Shown here piece after piece: positions 1 to 7,543 of a DNA stretch of 48,722 bases; the stretch's first letter is position 1, and every line of letters begins with the position of its first letter. Under the pieces are notes generated by a model. The model saw only the letters and a list, made by a program, of their open reading frames with translations. It searched no databases and was not told the origin of the DNA. The position numbers were made by a program, and so were the translations under genes. Source of the DNA: Candidatus Nitrosopumilus sp. Lineage in GTDB: Archaea; Thermoproteota; Nitrososphaeria; Nitrososphaerales; Nitrosopumilaceae. The stretch is from NCBI GenBank assembly GCA_003331425.1, contig QOOS01000009.1, positions 1-48,722 on the forward strand. The letters are read 5' to 3'.

Positions 1-31
1 ATCCATATATGGAACATTTAGACTAAATTTG
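1..31. repeat. Left arm of 31-bp perfect inverted repeat at window end
   Basis: These 31 bases are the exact reverse complement of 292-322; the match stops at position 32 (C) against 291 (A). The arm runs to the first base of the window, so its true length is unknown. It supplies the last codons of the truncated deaminase, replacing the expected HAE active-site glutamate. The geometry fits a fold-back (inverted) chimera at a contig end, as made during amplification or assembly. A real inverted duplication is the alternative. Confidence 0.9.
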
Positions 32-290
32 CATGATTACACAAACACTTTCCTAATGCTTCTCCTGCTTTTATTTTGCCTTCCATTCTATCACTGCATC
101 TCTTGCATCCTCCTTCAAAGCAATTTTTAATTCCTGGAGGTGTTCCGTTGTATCCAGTAGCTAATTGTCTATGATCTCTTACTATTACCGCTCCAACATG
201 TCTTGTTATACAATTTGATCTTAATGATGCAAGTTTTGCTTGAAGCATAAAATATTCGTCCCAATTTGGCCGCTCAAAAGAATCACTCAT
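18..290 (-). CDS. dCMP deaminase, 3'-truncated at the inverted repeat
   Basis: This is the N-terminal part of a cytidine/deoxycytidylate deaminase family protein, which converts dCMP to dUMP for dTTP synthesis. It shows the family start (residues around Trp10 to Leu23), HVGAVIV, the substrate-loop TGYNGTPPG and two extra zinc-type cysteine pairs (about residues 57-67 and 82-84). The reading frame reaches CNHA at residues 84-87, where HAE should follow, and then runs into the 31-bp repeat to a stop after three foreign residues. The catalytic Glu and the downstream PCxxC are therefore absent, leaving 90 aa against roughly 150-170 in the family. The palindromic TATA box at 311-320 lies about 25 bp before the ATG, so the promoter is intact. 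The family call is firm; whether the organism's own gene is broken is doubtful. Confidence 0.85.
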   Translation of the reverse strand: MSDSFERPNWDEYFMLQAKLASLRSNCITRHVGAVIVRDHRQLATGYNGTPPGIKNCFEGGCKRCSDRMEGKIKAGEALGKCLCNHANLV

Positions 291-291
291 A

Positions 292-322
292 CAAATTTAG
301 TCTAAATGTTCCATATATGGAT
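292..322. repeat. Right arm of 31-bp inverted repeat; holds the deaminase promoter
   Basis: Perfect inverted copy of 1-31. It sits two bases upstream of the deaminase ATG and contains CCATATATGG (311-320), itself a 10-bp palindrome at TATA-box distance. Because it has a natural job as a promoter, this arm is probably the original and the left arm the copy. Confidence 0.85.
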
Positions 323-413
323 CTCGTTGATAATTATTTTATTTGCGATCAGGATTTTTTAAAATCCTTTGATTCCTCACCTTTAAATTCAAATTAAAAT
401 ATTGAATATTGAA

Positions 414-965
414 ATGAAATTAAGTATTCTTTTAATTATTGCAGTGATTTCAATTTTTACAATTTATTCAGCAAGTCCATCAGCTTTTGCATATGGTGGT
501 CCTCCTGCAAACAATAGTGCAAATAACTACACTGTTGAAATTAGTGCTAATCAGGAATCTTATTCGCTTGGTGAATCTGTGATTTTTACAGGAAATGTTA
601 ACAAGTACGATGAGGATCGTTCTTTGAGAATAACTATTTTTGATTCTAGTAAAAATTTAATCAGTACCAAAAAAACCCCTGTAGACACATATGGTAAATT
701 CTCTTACACTGTTGAGCTAAATGAAAAATTTTCTGATGGGAAATTTATTGTAAAGTCTCAATATGGTAATTCTAAATCAACTGTAAATACTTCTTCATTT
801 CTAATTGTTTCTGGAACTCCTTCCACAATGGAATCTAGTAATGAAATTCCTGTTTGGATCAAAAATAATGCAGGCTGGTGGGCAGATGGCTCCATAGATG
901 ACTCTTCATTTGTTCAAGGAATTCAATTCTTAGTTCAAGAAGGATTTATGAAAATTAGTAATTAA
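414..965 (+). CDS. Secreted Ig-like protein with C-terminal WIKNNAGWWA module
   Basis: Exported protein of 183 aa. From the ATG at 414 it has a typical signal peptide: MKL, a hydrophobic stretch and an AFA cleavage site near residue 26. A TTG at 402 in the same frame is less likely, because the TATA-like CTTTAAATT (about 381-389) suits 414. After the signal comes a beta-sandwich-like domain of the type seen in archaeal surface proteins (YSLGESVIFTGNV, about residues 46-58). The C-terminal 40 residues are a Trp-rich module (IPVWIKNNAGWWADG, then IDDSSFVQGIQFLVQEGFM). The module recurs twice in each of two secreted proteins at 15632 and 16640. Function unknown; a cell-surface or S-layer-associated role is inferred. 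Confidence 0.8.
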   Translation: MKLSILLIIAVISIFTIYSASPSAFAYGGPPANNSANNYTVEISANQESYSLGESVIFTGNVNKYDEDRSLRITIFDSSKNLISTKKTPVDTYGKFSYTVELNEKFSDGKFIVKSQYGNSKSTVNTSSFLIVSGTPSTMESSNEIPVWIKNNAGWWADGSIDDSSFVQGIQFLVQEGFMKISN

Positions 966-966
966 T

Positions 967-1182
967 TCAAAATCTTCTGCTTTTCTTTGCTAGTTTTTTT
1001 CTAATTCTCATTGCAATTCCAAATGAAATAATCATTCCTGTTATTGAGAAAATTGCTAATGTACTTGTATTTGCCTCAGAAGGTGTTTCTGTAATCATTG
1101 GAATGAATAATGAAAATGTAAACATTGCTCCACTCAGATAACTAATATTTTTTAGAATTGGTAATTTGCATGGAATTGCCAT
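967..1182 (-). CDS. Small membrane protein, two predicted helices
   Basis: Hypothetical 71-aa protein. Two hydrophobic segments (about residues 15-31 and 42-58) are joined by a polar linker and followed by a strongly basic tail (RIRKKLAKKSRRF), which suggests both ends lie in the cytoplasm. It converges on the secreted protein to its left with one base between the stop codons. A TATA-like sequence (TTTATAG) lies 30-40 bp upstream. No family recognised. Confidence 0.55.
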   Translation of the reverse strand: MAIPCKLPILKNISYLSGAMFTFSLFIPMITETPSEANTSTLAIFSITGMIISFGIAMRIRKKLAKKSRRF

Positions 1183-1230
1183 TTGTATTTTTTATGTAAT
1201 GTCTTACTCTATAAATTCATAATTATAAAA

Positions 1231-1262
1231 ACATAGAATATGATATTATCATACTCCTATGT
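1231..1262. promoter_or_regulatory. Imperfect palindrome upstream of secreted-protein gene
   Basis: ACATAG and CTATGT form the outer arms and ATGAT and ATCAT the inner arms, around an ATT centre. It lies about 25 bp upstream of a TATA box (GTATAATAC, 1288-1296), which is itself 25 bp before the ATG at 1320. Its position and symmetry suit an operator for a dimeric regulator; the winged-helix protein at 2671 is a candidate. No homologous site is known to me. Confidence 0.35.
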
Positions 1263-1319
1263 TCTTATGATAAACAATACTCTCTTTGTATAATACATAA
1301 TCTAGCACAATTTTCATTA

Positions 1320-2669
1320 ATGACTTGGAAAACTTCGTTACTGATTTTATTTGCAACAGTGATGGTTGCTTTCGTACCTCTATCTGCATACGCTGCAGTT
1401 GATGATGGTAATTTAAGAAAAATTACCTCTGATGGCCAGTATGATATTGGAATGTCTTGGCAACCTGCAGGCCCACTTCAACCTGGAATCGATTATCAAT
1501 TTAATTTTGAGATCCGTGAAGGTATGAGCCAGAAAAATATTGATAATGCATCATTTAATTTTGATATCGTAAAAGATGGAACAATTACTGATAGTACATC
1601 ATCTACCACTGGAACTCTAACAAAAACAATTTCATTTGAAGAACCTGGATTAGTTAATCTTTTGCTAACTGATGTTAATTCATCTCCACAACAAATTGAT
1701 TTTACATTCCCGGTAGGTAATCAAAAATCTTCTGAGAATGGAATATCTTATGCCATGAAAAACTACAATGCAGAACCAAAAATTTTCTTTTGTGGTAGTG
1801 CTAAAGATTTGAAAACTTGTTTGGATAAAGAGGTTAAAGGTGATGTAGGCTGGTGGGGTAAAGTAACTGTCATGATATATGCACCAGGATGGAATATTGA
1901 TTCTGATGCACGTGATAGTATTGGTCATACAGCTGATTCTCCACTGGAGATTACTGCACGTGGTGCTGGTGGATCAAATCATGAATTGACCTATTGTGGT
2001 ACTGACAATACTAGCGGTAAATCTGAAGGACTGATTGAAACTGGTGAAGATACTGGTGTCTTTTATGGACGTCTAAAACTTGCTGCAATGGATCATGATA
2101 TGAACAATGATGGTGTTAAAGAAACCGGACTTGGTGGAACTGGTTGTAAAAATTCTCCTTTTGATGAATATGCAAAAATTGAAACAGGTAGAGATGGTGC
2201 AGTAACTGTTAACTGGGAATATAATCCTGATGATAACAAAACTGTTACAAAAACTATGACATATAGTTGGAGTGTAGCTACCATTGAATTTTTGGAAGAT
2301 GAATATCCAACTAATGGTATGGTGGAATTCAAACTCAAAGAGAAAGATTTAGGTGATATGCCTAAAGATAAAGTTGACTTGAACTTTAGAGTTTGGTCTG
2401 ATAGTGACTTTGCTGGAATTGAGGTTGATGCATCACAAGATGCCAACTATAAGCAGAAAAAACCATATCACTTCTTCATACAAGACCATGAAGAATCAAA
2501 TGGTGAAAACTTACGTGTACAAGAAGGTGACACTATCTATGTTGAGTATGTTGATACAACCCTACCTGCAATTGGTCCAAATGGTGAACGATGGTCAATA
2601 TCTGACACATTAGATATCATTGGTACTTCAAAAGTAACCACTGGATACCCATACATTACACTACGTTAA
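1320..2669 (+). CDS. Secreted S-layer-like beta protein
   Basis: Exported protein of 449 aa with a clear signal peptide (about residues 1-25, ending AYA). The mature part looks all-beta. It contains a domain resembling those of thaumarchaeal surface proteins, with the phrase ETGEDTGVFYGRL (about residues 240-252) and an acidic DHDMNNDGVKETG loop that could bind calcium. There is no C-terminal membrane anchor. Four cysteines (about residues 155, 164, 223 and 273) could form disulfides outside the cell. The ATG has a TATA box 25 bp upstream. The next gene, a transcription regulator, begins one base after the stop, so the two are probably co-transcribed. Exact function unknown. Confidence 0.75.
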   Translation: MTWKTSLLILFATVMVAFVPLSAYAAVDDGNLRKITSDGQYDIGMSWQPAGPLQPGIDYQFNFEIREGMSQKNIDNASFNFDIVKDGTITDSTSSTTGTLTKTISFEEPGLVNLLLTDVNSSPQQIDFTFPVGNQKSSENGISYAMKNYNAEPKIFFCGSAKDLKTCLDKEVKGDVGWWGKVTVMIYAPGWNIDSDARDSIGHTADSPLEITARGAGGSNHELTYCGTDNTSGKSEGLIETGEDTGVFYGRLKLAAMDHDMNNDGVKETGLGGTGCKNSPFDEYAKIETGRDGAVTVNWEYNPDDNKTVTKTMTYSWSVATIEFLEDEYPTNGMVEFKLKEKDLGDMPKDKVDLNFRVWSDSDFAGIEVDASQDANYKQKKPYHFFIQDHEESNGENLRVQEGDTIYVEYVDTTLPAIGPNGERWSISDTLDIIGTSKVTTGYPYITLR

Positions 2670-2670
2670 C

Positions 2671-3183
2671 ATGGCTATCTTAGAATCAGTAACGCAAAAC
2701 AAACAAATGAAAAACTCATATGATTTTTCTACTTTATCTAGTAGAGAATCTCTTTTTATTAATCTAATAAACCAAAACCCTGGAATTCGTTATCTTGAAT
2801 TAAAGAATCTAACAGGATTATCTAATGGTGTTGTTTCTTATTATTTACGCCAATTGGAATCTAATGGATATGTTAAATCCGTAAGAACCCCTCGTGTAAG
2901 TTCTTTTTACCCTTTATCTTTATCTGAATTATCCCAAAAAATTTTTAGACGTTCTAGGCAAATCACTCCAAAAAAAATTCTTTTAGCATTAATTCAAAAA
3001 AACCACTCTTTTACCACTCTAGTAAAAGAAGTACAAAAAGCTCCATCTACTGTATCTACATATGTTTCAAAATTAATTGAAGACAATCTGGTATTTGCTG
3101 AATATGAAAATTCAAAGAAAATTTTTAAAATAAATCCTAAAATTCAGAATCAATTAATTTATACCTTAAAAATTTCTATATAG
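2671..3183 (+). CDS. Transcription regulator with two winged-helix domains
   Basis: Predicted DNA-binding protein of 170 aa. The first winged-helix domain (about residues 25-85) has the MarR/ArsR-like pattern GIRYLELKNLTGLSNGVVSYYLRQLESNGYV. The second (about residues 100-160) is similar (TTLVKEVQKAPSTVSTYVSKLIEDNLV). No ligand domain or metal site is visible. It follows the secreted protein by one base, so it probably shares that transcript and may regulate it. This two-domain layout is common among archaeal regulators. Confidence 0.75.
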   Translation: MAILESVTQNKQMKNSYDFSTLSSRESLFINLINQNPGIRYLELKNLTGLSNGVVSYYLRQLESNGYVKSVRTPRVSSFYPLSLSELSQKIFRRSRQITPKKILLALIQKNHSFTTLVKEVQKAPSTVSTYVSKLIEDNLVFAEYENSKKIFKINPKIQNQLIYTLKISI

Positions 3184-3186
3184 TTT

Positions 3187-3339
3187 ATGAAAACTGAAAA
3201 GGAAGTTGAAGCATTTAGAAAAGATATTGAACAAAGATTGAATGATGTTTCTCAATTACCTAACCCTGATGCAGCTACAAAATATTATCAAGGTGCACTA
3301 AGAACACTTGAATGGGTAGTTACAGGACAAGATATTTGA
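3187..3339 (+). CDS. Small acidic/amphipathic protein, 50 aa
   Basis: A short gene starting three bases after the winged-helix gene's stop codon. The protein is charged and helical (MKTEKEVEAFRKDIEQRL), followed by a Pro-Asn turn and a second helix (AATKYYQGALRTLEWVV). Its composition is unlike random translation of this AT-rich DNA, and the tight spacing suggests it is the last gene of the 1320-3339 operon. No family recognised. Confidence 0.6.
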   Translation: MKTEKEVEAFRKDIEQRLNDVSQLPNPDAATKYYQGALRTLEWVVTGQDI

Positions 3340-3341
3340 GC

Positions 3342-3548
3342 CTATTTTTGAGTGATTCTGAGCACTGTTCCAATAATTAGGAAAATAATCATAAAGTATG
3401 ATGTCATTACTGTCCACTGGGTGATTGTTTCAGACTCTAAATCATTAATTAACAATACAGAAAAGACCACTGCAAGAATTCCTCCAATTACTAACATTAC
3501 ATTTCTAATTATGCTTTTTTTGTTTAGAAATACCACAATTTGTGTCAA
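3342..3548 (-). CDS. Small membrane protein, two helices
   Basis: Hypothetical 68-aa protein with two strong hydrophobic stretches (about residues 16-35 and 45-62) joined by an acidic loop (NDLESETITQW). The N-terminus is basic. An antisense frame of similar length also exists, but this strand has the more natural membrane-protein composition and ends two bases from the convergent small gene. Function unknown. Confidence 0.5.
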   Translation of the reverse strand: MTQIVVFLNKKSIIRNVMLVIGGILAVVFSVLLINDLESETITQWTVMTSYFMIIFLIIGTVLRITQK

Positions 3549-3577
3549 AAATTAAATTATTTATTCCAATGCATTTT

Positions 3578-3814
3578 CTAATTTACGCCACTGCGTCTTT
3601 TTTTCTCAGGCGTTTTTTCTGTGGTGACATCTTTTTGAAAATTTTCTAATTTTATCTTGTTTTCATCCATTTCCTCTTTTGTCCACTCCCTTACAAATTC
3701 ATCTTTAATATTTACAAAATTTTTACAATTTTCACATAGCCATAATGCATCTCTTTGATCAGGAAATGCAATGGGAAATCTTCTTCCATTACATTCTTTG
3801 CATAATAATGGCAT
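3578..3814 (-). CDS. Zinc-ribbon protein, 78 aa
   Basis: Small cytosolic protein with two cysteine pairs (CKEC at about residues 5-8, CENC at about 28-31) about 20 residues apart, a classic zinc ribbon, followed by a charged Lys/Glu-rich tail. The start at 3814 (MPLLCKECNGRRFP) puts the first knuckle at the N-terminus as in related short archaeal proteins; the frame could extend upstream to 3880. Role unknown. Confidence 0.6.
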   Translation of the reverse strand: MPLLCKECNGRRFPIAFPDQRDALWLCENCKNFVNIKDEFVREWTKEEMDENKIKLENFQKDVTTEKTPEKKRRSGVN

Positions 3815-3995
3815 GATTTTCTGTAATTTTACTTCTATTTGTATCCCAGTATCTGAACCTGAAAGTTTGATACAATTCAAAAACTTAATGAATTGAAGAA
3901 TTTATGATAAAATATGGAAAGTTGGATTACGTGCACTGGTTTAGTATTTTCTCAAATAACTGCTGTACACTGTAACACTTTTGGAGCAAATTAAC

Positions 3996-4100
3996 ATGTC
4001 CTGGTCTAAACATTCTGGTTCTGTTTTTTCTGGGAAAAGCATGATAATCATTGTCATTTGCGGATCAATAGCTGGTGGCATTTTGATGGTATTGAGATAA
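3996..4100 (+). CDS. Single-helix membrane peptide, 34 aa
   Basis: Very short gene in a 535-bp gap between larger genes. A short basic, Ser-rich N-terminus is followed by one hydrophobic helix (about residues 16-32, SMIIIVICGSIAGGILMV) and a terminal Arg. Another possible micro-ORF (26 codons, 3914-3994) ends one base upstream. Short one-helix proteins of this kind are often missed accessory subunits of membrane complexes. The coding call rests on composition alone. Confidence 0.45.
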   Translation: MSWSKHSGSVFSGKSMIIIVICGSIAGGILMVLR

Positions 4101-4112
4101 AAAATTCTTATT

Positions 4113-4187
4113 CTAAGTAGTAATTATGAGCATACATGCACCTATTATGATTGCAACAATTCCTATGATGAGTCCTTTGGAAATCAT
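4113..4187 (-). CDS. Possible single-helix membrane peptide, 24 aa
   Basis: Convergent with the micro-gene at 3996. It reads MISKGLIIGIVAIIIGACML and four more residues, almost wholly a transmembrane helix with a glycine-zipper look (G5, G9, G16). I see no other feature between here and the helicase at 4350 apart from AT-rich promoter DNA. Confidence 0.3.
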   Translation of the reverse strand: MISKGLIIGIVAIIIGACMLIITT

Positions 4188-4349
4188 GAATTTTTTTAAA
4201 ATCCGTAATAATCTAAACTTATCTTGAAGATTATGTAAGCCAAATTATGTTTTTTGTGCCTAACTGGGTATGAAATCTTTATTGATCAATTCATAATAAT
4301 TATGACACAGAAAACATAAAATTCCTAAATTCTAATTTTTGTTTATACT

Positions 4350-5855
4350 TTGACTGAATATATTGAAAAAGAATTCATACAAAAAGATTCTGTTGAAAAG
4401 CGAGATTATCAAATCAATCTTGCTAGTCAATCAATTAATGAAAATTGCATAGTTGTCTTACCTACTGGTCTTGGAAAAACAACTGTTGCATTACATGTAA
4501 TTTCTGAATATTTGAAAAAGAAATCTGGAACCATTTTATTTTTAGCTCCTACTAGGGTTTTAGTTAACCAGCATTTTGATTTTTTAAAAAAAAATCTAAC
4601 TATTGATGATACTGTCTTAATTACGGGTGAGGATTCTGTTGAAAAGCGTACTGACCTTTGGAACCATCGTATAATTTGTGCAACTCCTGAAGTTGCAAGA
4701 AATGATATGAATCATAATATTGTTAAATCAACTCAATTCAGTTTAGTAATTTTTGATGAAGTTCATAGAACAACTGGTGACTATGCTTACTCTAGTATTG
4801 CTGAGCATCTTGAAAATTCATCTACTCGAATATTGGGAATGACTGCAACATTGCCTAGTGAACAAGAAAAAGCCACTGAAATTTTAACTAGATTACAAAT
4901 ATCTGCTGTTGCAGAACGAAATGAAAATAGTCCTGACGTAAAACCCTACATTCAAGAAACTAATACTGAGTGGATAAATGTAGAACTTCCTGCAGAACTA
5001 AAATCGATTCAGAAATTATTAAAATCTGCATTAGATCAACGGTATGATTTACTCAAAAAAAATGGCTTGCCATTAAATGATTCACAATCTCTTTCTTCGC
5101 TGCTAAGATTACGACCATTTGTTTTGTCCAAAAGTCGAAAATCTGCTAAACCATTGTTTTCTGGAATTCGAATTCACTATGCACTAAATATTCTTGAGGC
5201 TCATGGAATTACTCCATTTTTACAATTTTGTAAGCGTGCTCAGGCAAAAAAGGGTGTTGGAGTAAAGGATTTGTTTGAACTTGATCCTAATTTTACAAAA
5301 GCACTATCTTTAGCTAAAGAAGCAAAATCTAATGGTATTGAACATTCTAAAATTCCTAAACTAAAAGAAATTTTAAATTCAGTTCCTGGAAAAGCATTGA
5401 TCTTTACTAGTTATCGTGATTCTGTAGATATGATTCACACTGAACTTAACAAAATTGGAATTCCTGCTGGTATACTGATTGGAAAAGCAGGTGATACTGG
5501 ATTAAAACAAAAAAAGCAAATTGAAGTTGTACAGAAATTTAGAGACGGTGAATTTCAGGTTTTAGTTGCAACTCGAGTTGGAGAGGAGGGATTAGATATT
5601 GCTGAAGTAAATCAAGTAATTTTTTACGACAATGTTCCAAGTTCAATTAGATTTATCCAAAGACGAGGAAGAACTGGAAGAAAAGATACTGGAAAATTAG
5701 TTGTATTGATAGCTAAAGATACCATTGATGAGACTTACTATTGGATTGGAAAAAGAAAAATTTCTGCTGCAAAGTCTATGGGGTCTAAAATGACTAAAGT
5801 TTTAGAAAAAAATAAAGATCCTTCTGTAAAGACAGGACTAGATGCGTTTATCTAA
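4350..5855 (+). CDS. Hef/FANCM-type superfamily 2 DNA helicase
   Basis: ATP-dependent helicase expected to remodel stalled replication forks and branched DNA. It shows Walker A PTGLGKTT (about residues 38-45), APTRVL (motif Ia), DEVH (motif II), TAT (motif III), a Hef-type insertion between the RecA folds (about residues 200-320), LIFTSYRD (motif IV), ATRVGEEGLD (motif V) and QRRGRTGR (motif VI). The protein stops at 501 aa, so it lacks the C-terminal ERCC4 nuclease of euryarchaeal Hef. It begins at a TTG (4350); no ATG near the N-terminus fits. It overlaps the convergent gene to its right by four bases. Confidence 0.88.
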   Translation: MTEYIEKEFIQKDSVEKRDYQINLASQSINENCIVVLPTGLGKTTVALHVISEYLKKKSGTILFLAPTRVLVNQHFDFLKKNLTIDDTVLITGEDSVEKRTDLWNHRIICATPEVARNDMNHNIVKSTQFSLVIFDEVHRTTGDYAYSSIAEHLENSSTRILGMTATLPSEQEKATEILTRLQISAVAERNENSPDVKPYIQETNTEWINVELPAELKSIQKLLKSALDQRYDLLKKNGLPLNDSQSLSSLLRLRPFVLSKSRKSAKPLFSGIRIHYALNILEAHGITPFLQFCKRAQAKKGVGVKDLFELDPNFTKALSLAKEAKSNGIEHSKIPKLKEILNSVPGKALIFTSYRDSVDMIHTELNKIGIPAGILIGKAGDTGLKQKKQIEVVQKFRDGEFQVLVATRVGEEGLDIAEVNQVIFYDNVPSSIRFIQRRGRTGRKDTGKLVVLIAKDTIDETYYWIGKRKISAAKSMGSKMTKVLEKNKDPSVKTGLDAFI

Positions 5856-6124
5856 TTGTTCAGTTGTTTAGAAATTTTTAATATGATTTCTTGTTTTTTT
5901 TGTATTACTAAATTTTTCATGCCTGATTCTAGGTGATGTATGCTACTATTTTTTGAAATTAGTAAATTTTCTAAGCGTATGTCAAATTGATTTTCTAGAA
6001 AACTTTTCATTTCTTCTCCACCATTAATTTCTAAATTATCTAATCCATCTAACGCCAAGCTACTGATTGATTTTTCTAAATATTGCAAAATATCATTTAA
6101 TGTTTGTTCGGTTAAAACTGTCAT
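5852..6124 (-). CDS. Hypothetical protein, 90 aa
   Basis: Helical, acidic-then-basic protein without cysteines or membrane segments. It lies 14 bp downstream of the parvulin gene on the same strand and overlaps the helicase stop by four bases, so co-transcription with the parvulin is likely. No family recognised. Confidence 0.6.
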   Translation of the reverse strand: MTVLTEQTLNDILQYLEKSISSLALDGLDNLEINGGEEMKSFLENQFDIRLENLLISKNSSIHHLESGMKNLVIQKKQEIILKISKQLNN

Positions 6125-6138
6125 TGTAATTGAATTTT

Positions 6139-6414
6139 CTAGCCTAGTCTTTTAATGATGTGGTATCCGAACTCTGTTTTTACTGGTTGAGAAATTTCTC
6201 CAATGTTTAATGTAAATGCGACATCTTCAAATTCTTTTACCATCATTCCTTTTGTAAAGTATCCTAGATCTCCCTCTTTTTTGCTACTGGGACATGTGGA
6301 AATTTCTTTAGCTGCGACACCAAATTTTTTACCATTTTTGATTTCTTCTAAAATTTCTAGGGCTTGACTTTGTTTTTCAACTAGTATGTGTGAACATTTG
6401 ACTTTATTTGACAT
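6139..6414 (-). CDS. Parvulin-type peptidyl-prolyl cis-trans isomerase (NmPin/CsPinA-like)
   Basis: Single-domain parvulin of 91 aa that speeds cis-trans isomerisation of peptide bonds before proline. The fold signature is complete: KCSHILV (residues 6-12), FGVAAKEIS, GDLGYFTKGMMVKEFEDVAF (about residues 48-67), GEISQPVKTEFGYHIIKRL at the end. The catalytic-site His, Asp/Cys-like and second His positions are represented by H9, the S/C region near residues 40-42 and H84. It closely matches the stand-alone thaumarchaeal parvulins whose structures are known (CsPinA, NmPin). There is no signal peptide, although NmPin has been reported to be membrane-associated. Confidence 0.92.
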   Translation of the reverse strand: MSNKVKCSHILVEKQSQALEILEEIKNGKKFGVAAKEISTCPSSKKEGDLGYFTKGMMVKEFEDVAFTLNIGEISQPVKTEFGYHIIKRLG

Positions 6415-6475
6415 ATTTTTAAAATATTTTTTCAGTTCTTATTTGTTTTGATGATATTTTTAATAAAAAATAGAG

Positions 6476-6799
6476 TTAAGGGGTTACCTTTTCTAATTTC
6501 TCTTGGATTTTGTCATAATACCCATTTTGTTCGTATGCTGGAACGTTAAATGTTGCAGATATTATGTCACCCACTTTGGCTTGGCAGTTTTCTACAACCA
6601 CTGAGTGTCCTAGTGATGATTCCCCTACACAGCCAATCTCTGTTGTTGCAATAACTTGGACATCCTCAGTTACTGATGTTGGTACAATGTTCCATGGTGT
6701 GATTGTAAACACCAAGATAACAGCCGTAGCGATTGAAATAATTGCTAAAAATTTCAATGCTGGTGATTTTTGTTGTTTTGTCTGTTGCATTGTGTTCAC
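6476..6799 (-). CDS. Membrane-anchored hypothetical protein
   Basis: A 107-aa protein with one N-terminal helix (about residues 16-37, ALKFLAIISIATAVILVFTI) and a small outward domain with two cysteines (Cys57 and Cys71, a possible disulfide). A GTG at 6799 is preferred to the ATG at 6790 because it lies 23 bp from the centre of the TATA box (6814-6827) and 47 bp from the TTAGCACTA site at 6847-6855, the spacing seen at other genes with this site. Function unknown. Confidence 0.6.
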   Translation of the reverse strand: MNTMQQTKQQKSPALKFLAIISIATAVILVFTITPWNIVPTSVTEDVQVIATTEIGCVGESSLGHSVVVENCQAKVGDIISATFNVPAYEQNGYYDKIQEKLEKVTP

Positions 6800-6846
6800 T
6801 TGTAATAGTAGAACTTTTTATTTAAAATAGTGGTAAGTATTGATTA

Positions 6847-6855
6847 TAGTGCTAA
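6847..6855 (-). promoter_or_regulatory. TTAGCACTA promoter element (site 1)
   Basis: Exact motif on the minus strand, 47 bp before the GTG of the membrane-anchored protein at 6799, just upstream of its TATA box. It overlaps the stop codon of the zinc-ribbon gene at 6852. Confidence 0.6.
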
Positions 6856-6989
6856 TAATCTGAACCATGCCAAAATTTTTTACAATTGTAGCATTGTTTC
6901 TTCCAAATTACTAATCCTTCGACATCTTTTTTCATTTCTATTATGCCAAAATTTTTTGAACCACATGTGGGACATCCATCATCATTCAT
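6852..6989 (-). CDS. Zinc-ribbon mini-protein, 45 aa
   Basis: A short gene starting two bases after the stop of the split-barrel gene at 6992, so almost certainly in its operon. It has CPTC (residues 6-9) and CYNC (33-36), a spacing typical of a zinc ribbon, with aromatic residues after the second knuckle (FWHG). Role unknown; it may act with the upstream flavin-fold protein. Confidence 0.65.
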   Translation of the reverse strand: MNDDGCPTCGSKNFGIIEMKKDVEGLVIWKKQCYNCKKFWHGSDY

Positions 6990-6991
6990 AA

Positions 6992-7414
6992 CTAAATTCC
7001 CTTCATGCGCTTTGAATAATCATAGTGAAATATTTTTTTTGGTGTTATTTCAATTGCAATTTCATTTTTTGAGTGACTTAGTAGAAATTTTGATAATGTT
7101 GATTCCTTATCTCCTAAATATTTTTTAATTAAAATTTTCAATATTTCTGGACCTTTGGCTGGTATAATTTTAACAATTCCTTCACCTCGTGAGCCCTTGT
7201 ATGGTGGTTGATCTGCTGCTATTTCAAATCCACATGTGGGTTTGTTTTCCAAGTAATGTAGAATCTTTGCAGTTTTTTGTGTTGCACAATATATTTTTCC
7301 ATTTATGTCAATATACCATAATGAAATAATTGATGGAGCTCCGTTTGGTTTGATAAATCCTATCCTAATTGGTATCTTTGTATCTGGAGCTAATTCTCTT
7401 TCTATGTATTGCAT
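6992..7414 (-). CDS. FMN-binding split-barrel (PPOX-like) protein
   Basis: A 140-aa protein with the pyridoxamine-phosphate-oxidase-like split barrel: an N-terminal IPIRIGFIKPNGAPSIISLWY strand pair, IYCATQKTAKILHYLENKP (the usual cofactor-binding stretch, about residues 41-59), then a GEGIVKIIPAKG strand. Archaeal members bind FMN, F420 or haem. Substrate cannot be told from sequence. It is followed directly by a zinc-ribbon mini-protein. Confidence 0.75.
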   Translation of the reverse strand: MQYIERELAPDTKIPIRIGFIKPNGAPSIISLWYIDINGKIYCATQKTAKILHYLENKPTCGFEIAADQPPYKGSRGEGIVKIIPAKGPEILKILIKKYLGDKESTLSKFLLSHSKNEIAIEITPKKIFHYDYSKRMKGI

Positions 7415-7483
7415 TTAATTACCTCATCAAGCAACAGACAGTTTTATTTTTTTTTGTATATGAACAATTTATGATATTTTCTA

Positions 7484-7492
7484 TAGTGCTAA
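7484..7492 (+). promoter_or_regulatory. TAGTGCTAA promoter element (site 2, reverse orientation)
   Basis: Exact reverse complement of the motif, 51 bp before the ATG at 7544 and about 20 bp upstream of its TATA box (CTTAAAATAC, about 7513-7522). Confidence 0.6.
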
Positions 7493-7543
7493 CAATTTAG
7501 ATTTCATGCTTTTCTTAAAATACTAATTTTTTGAGAATATTGT

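Noticed and set aside
1680-2446. Antisense ORFs across the secreted-protein gene (1680-1928 and 2093-2446)
   Set aside because: They mirror a well-supported signal-peptide protein and have no domain or promoter of their own.
4350-5855. Full-length Hef helicase-nuclease
   Set aside because: The reading frame ends after the helicase; no ERCC4 nuclease motif (ERK...D) is seen in it or in the next gene.
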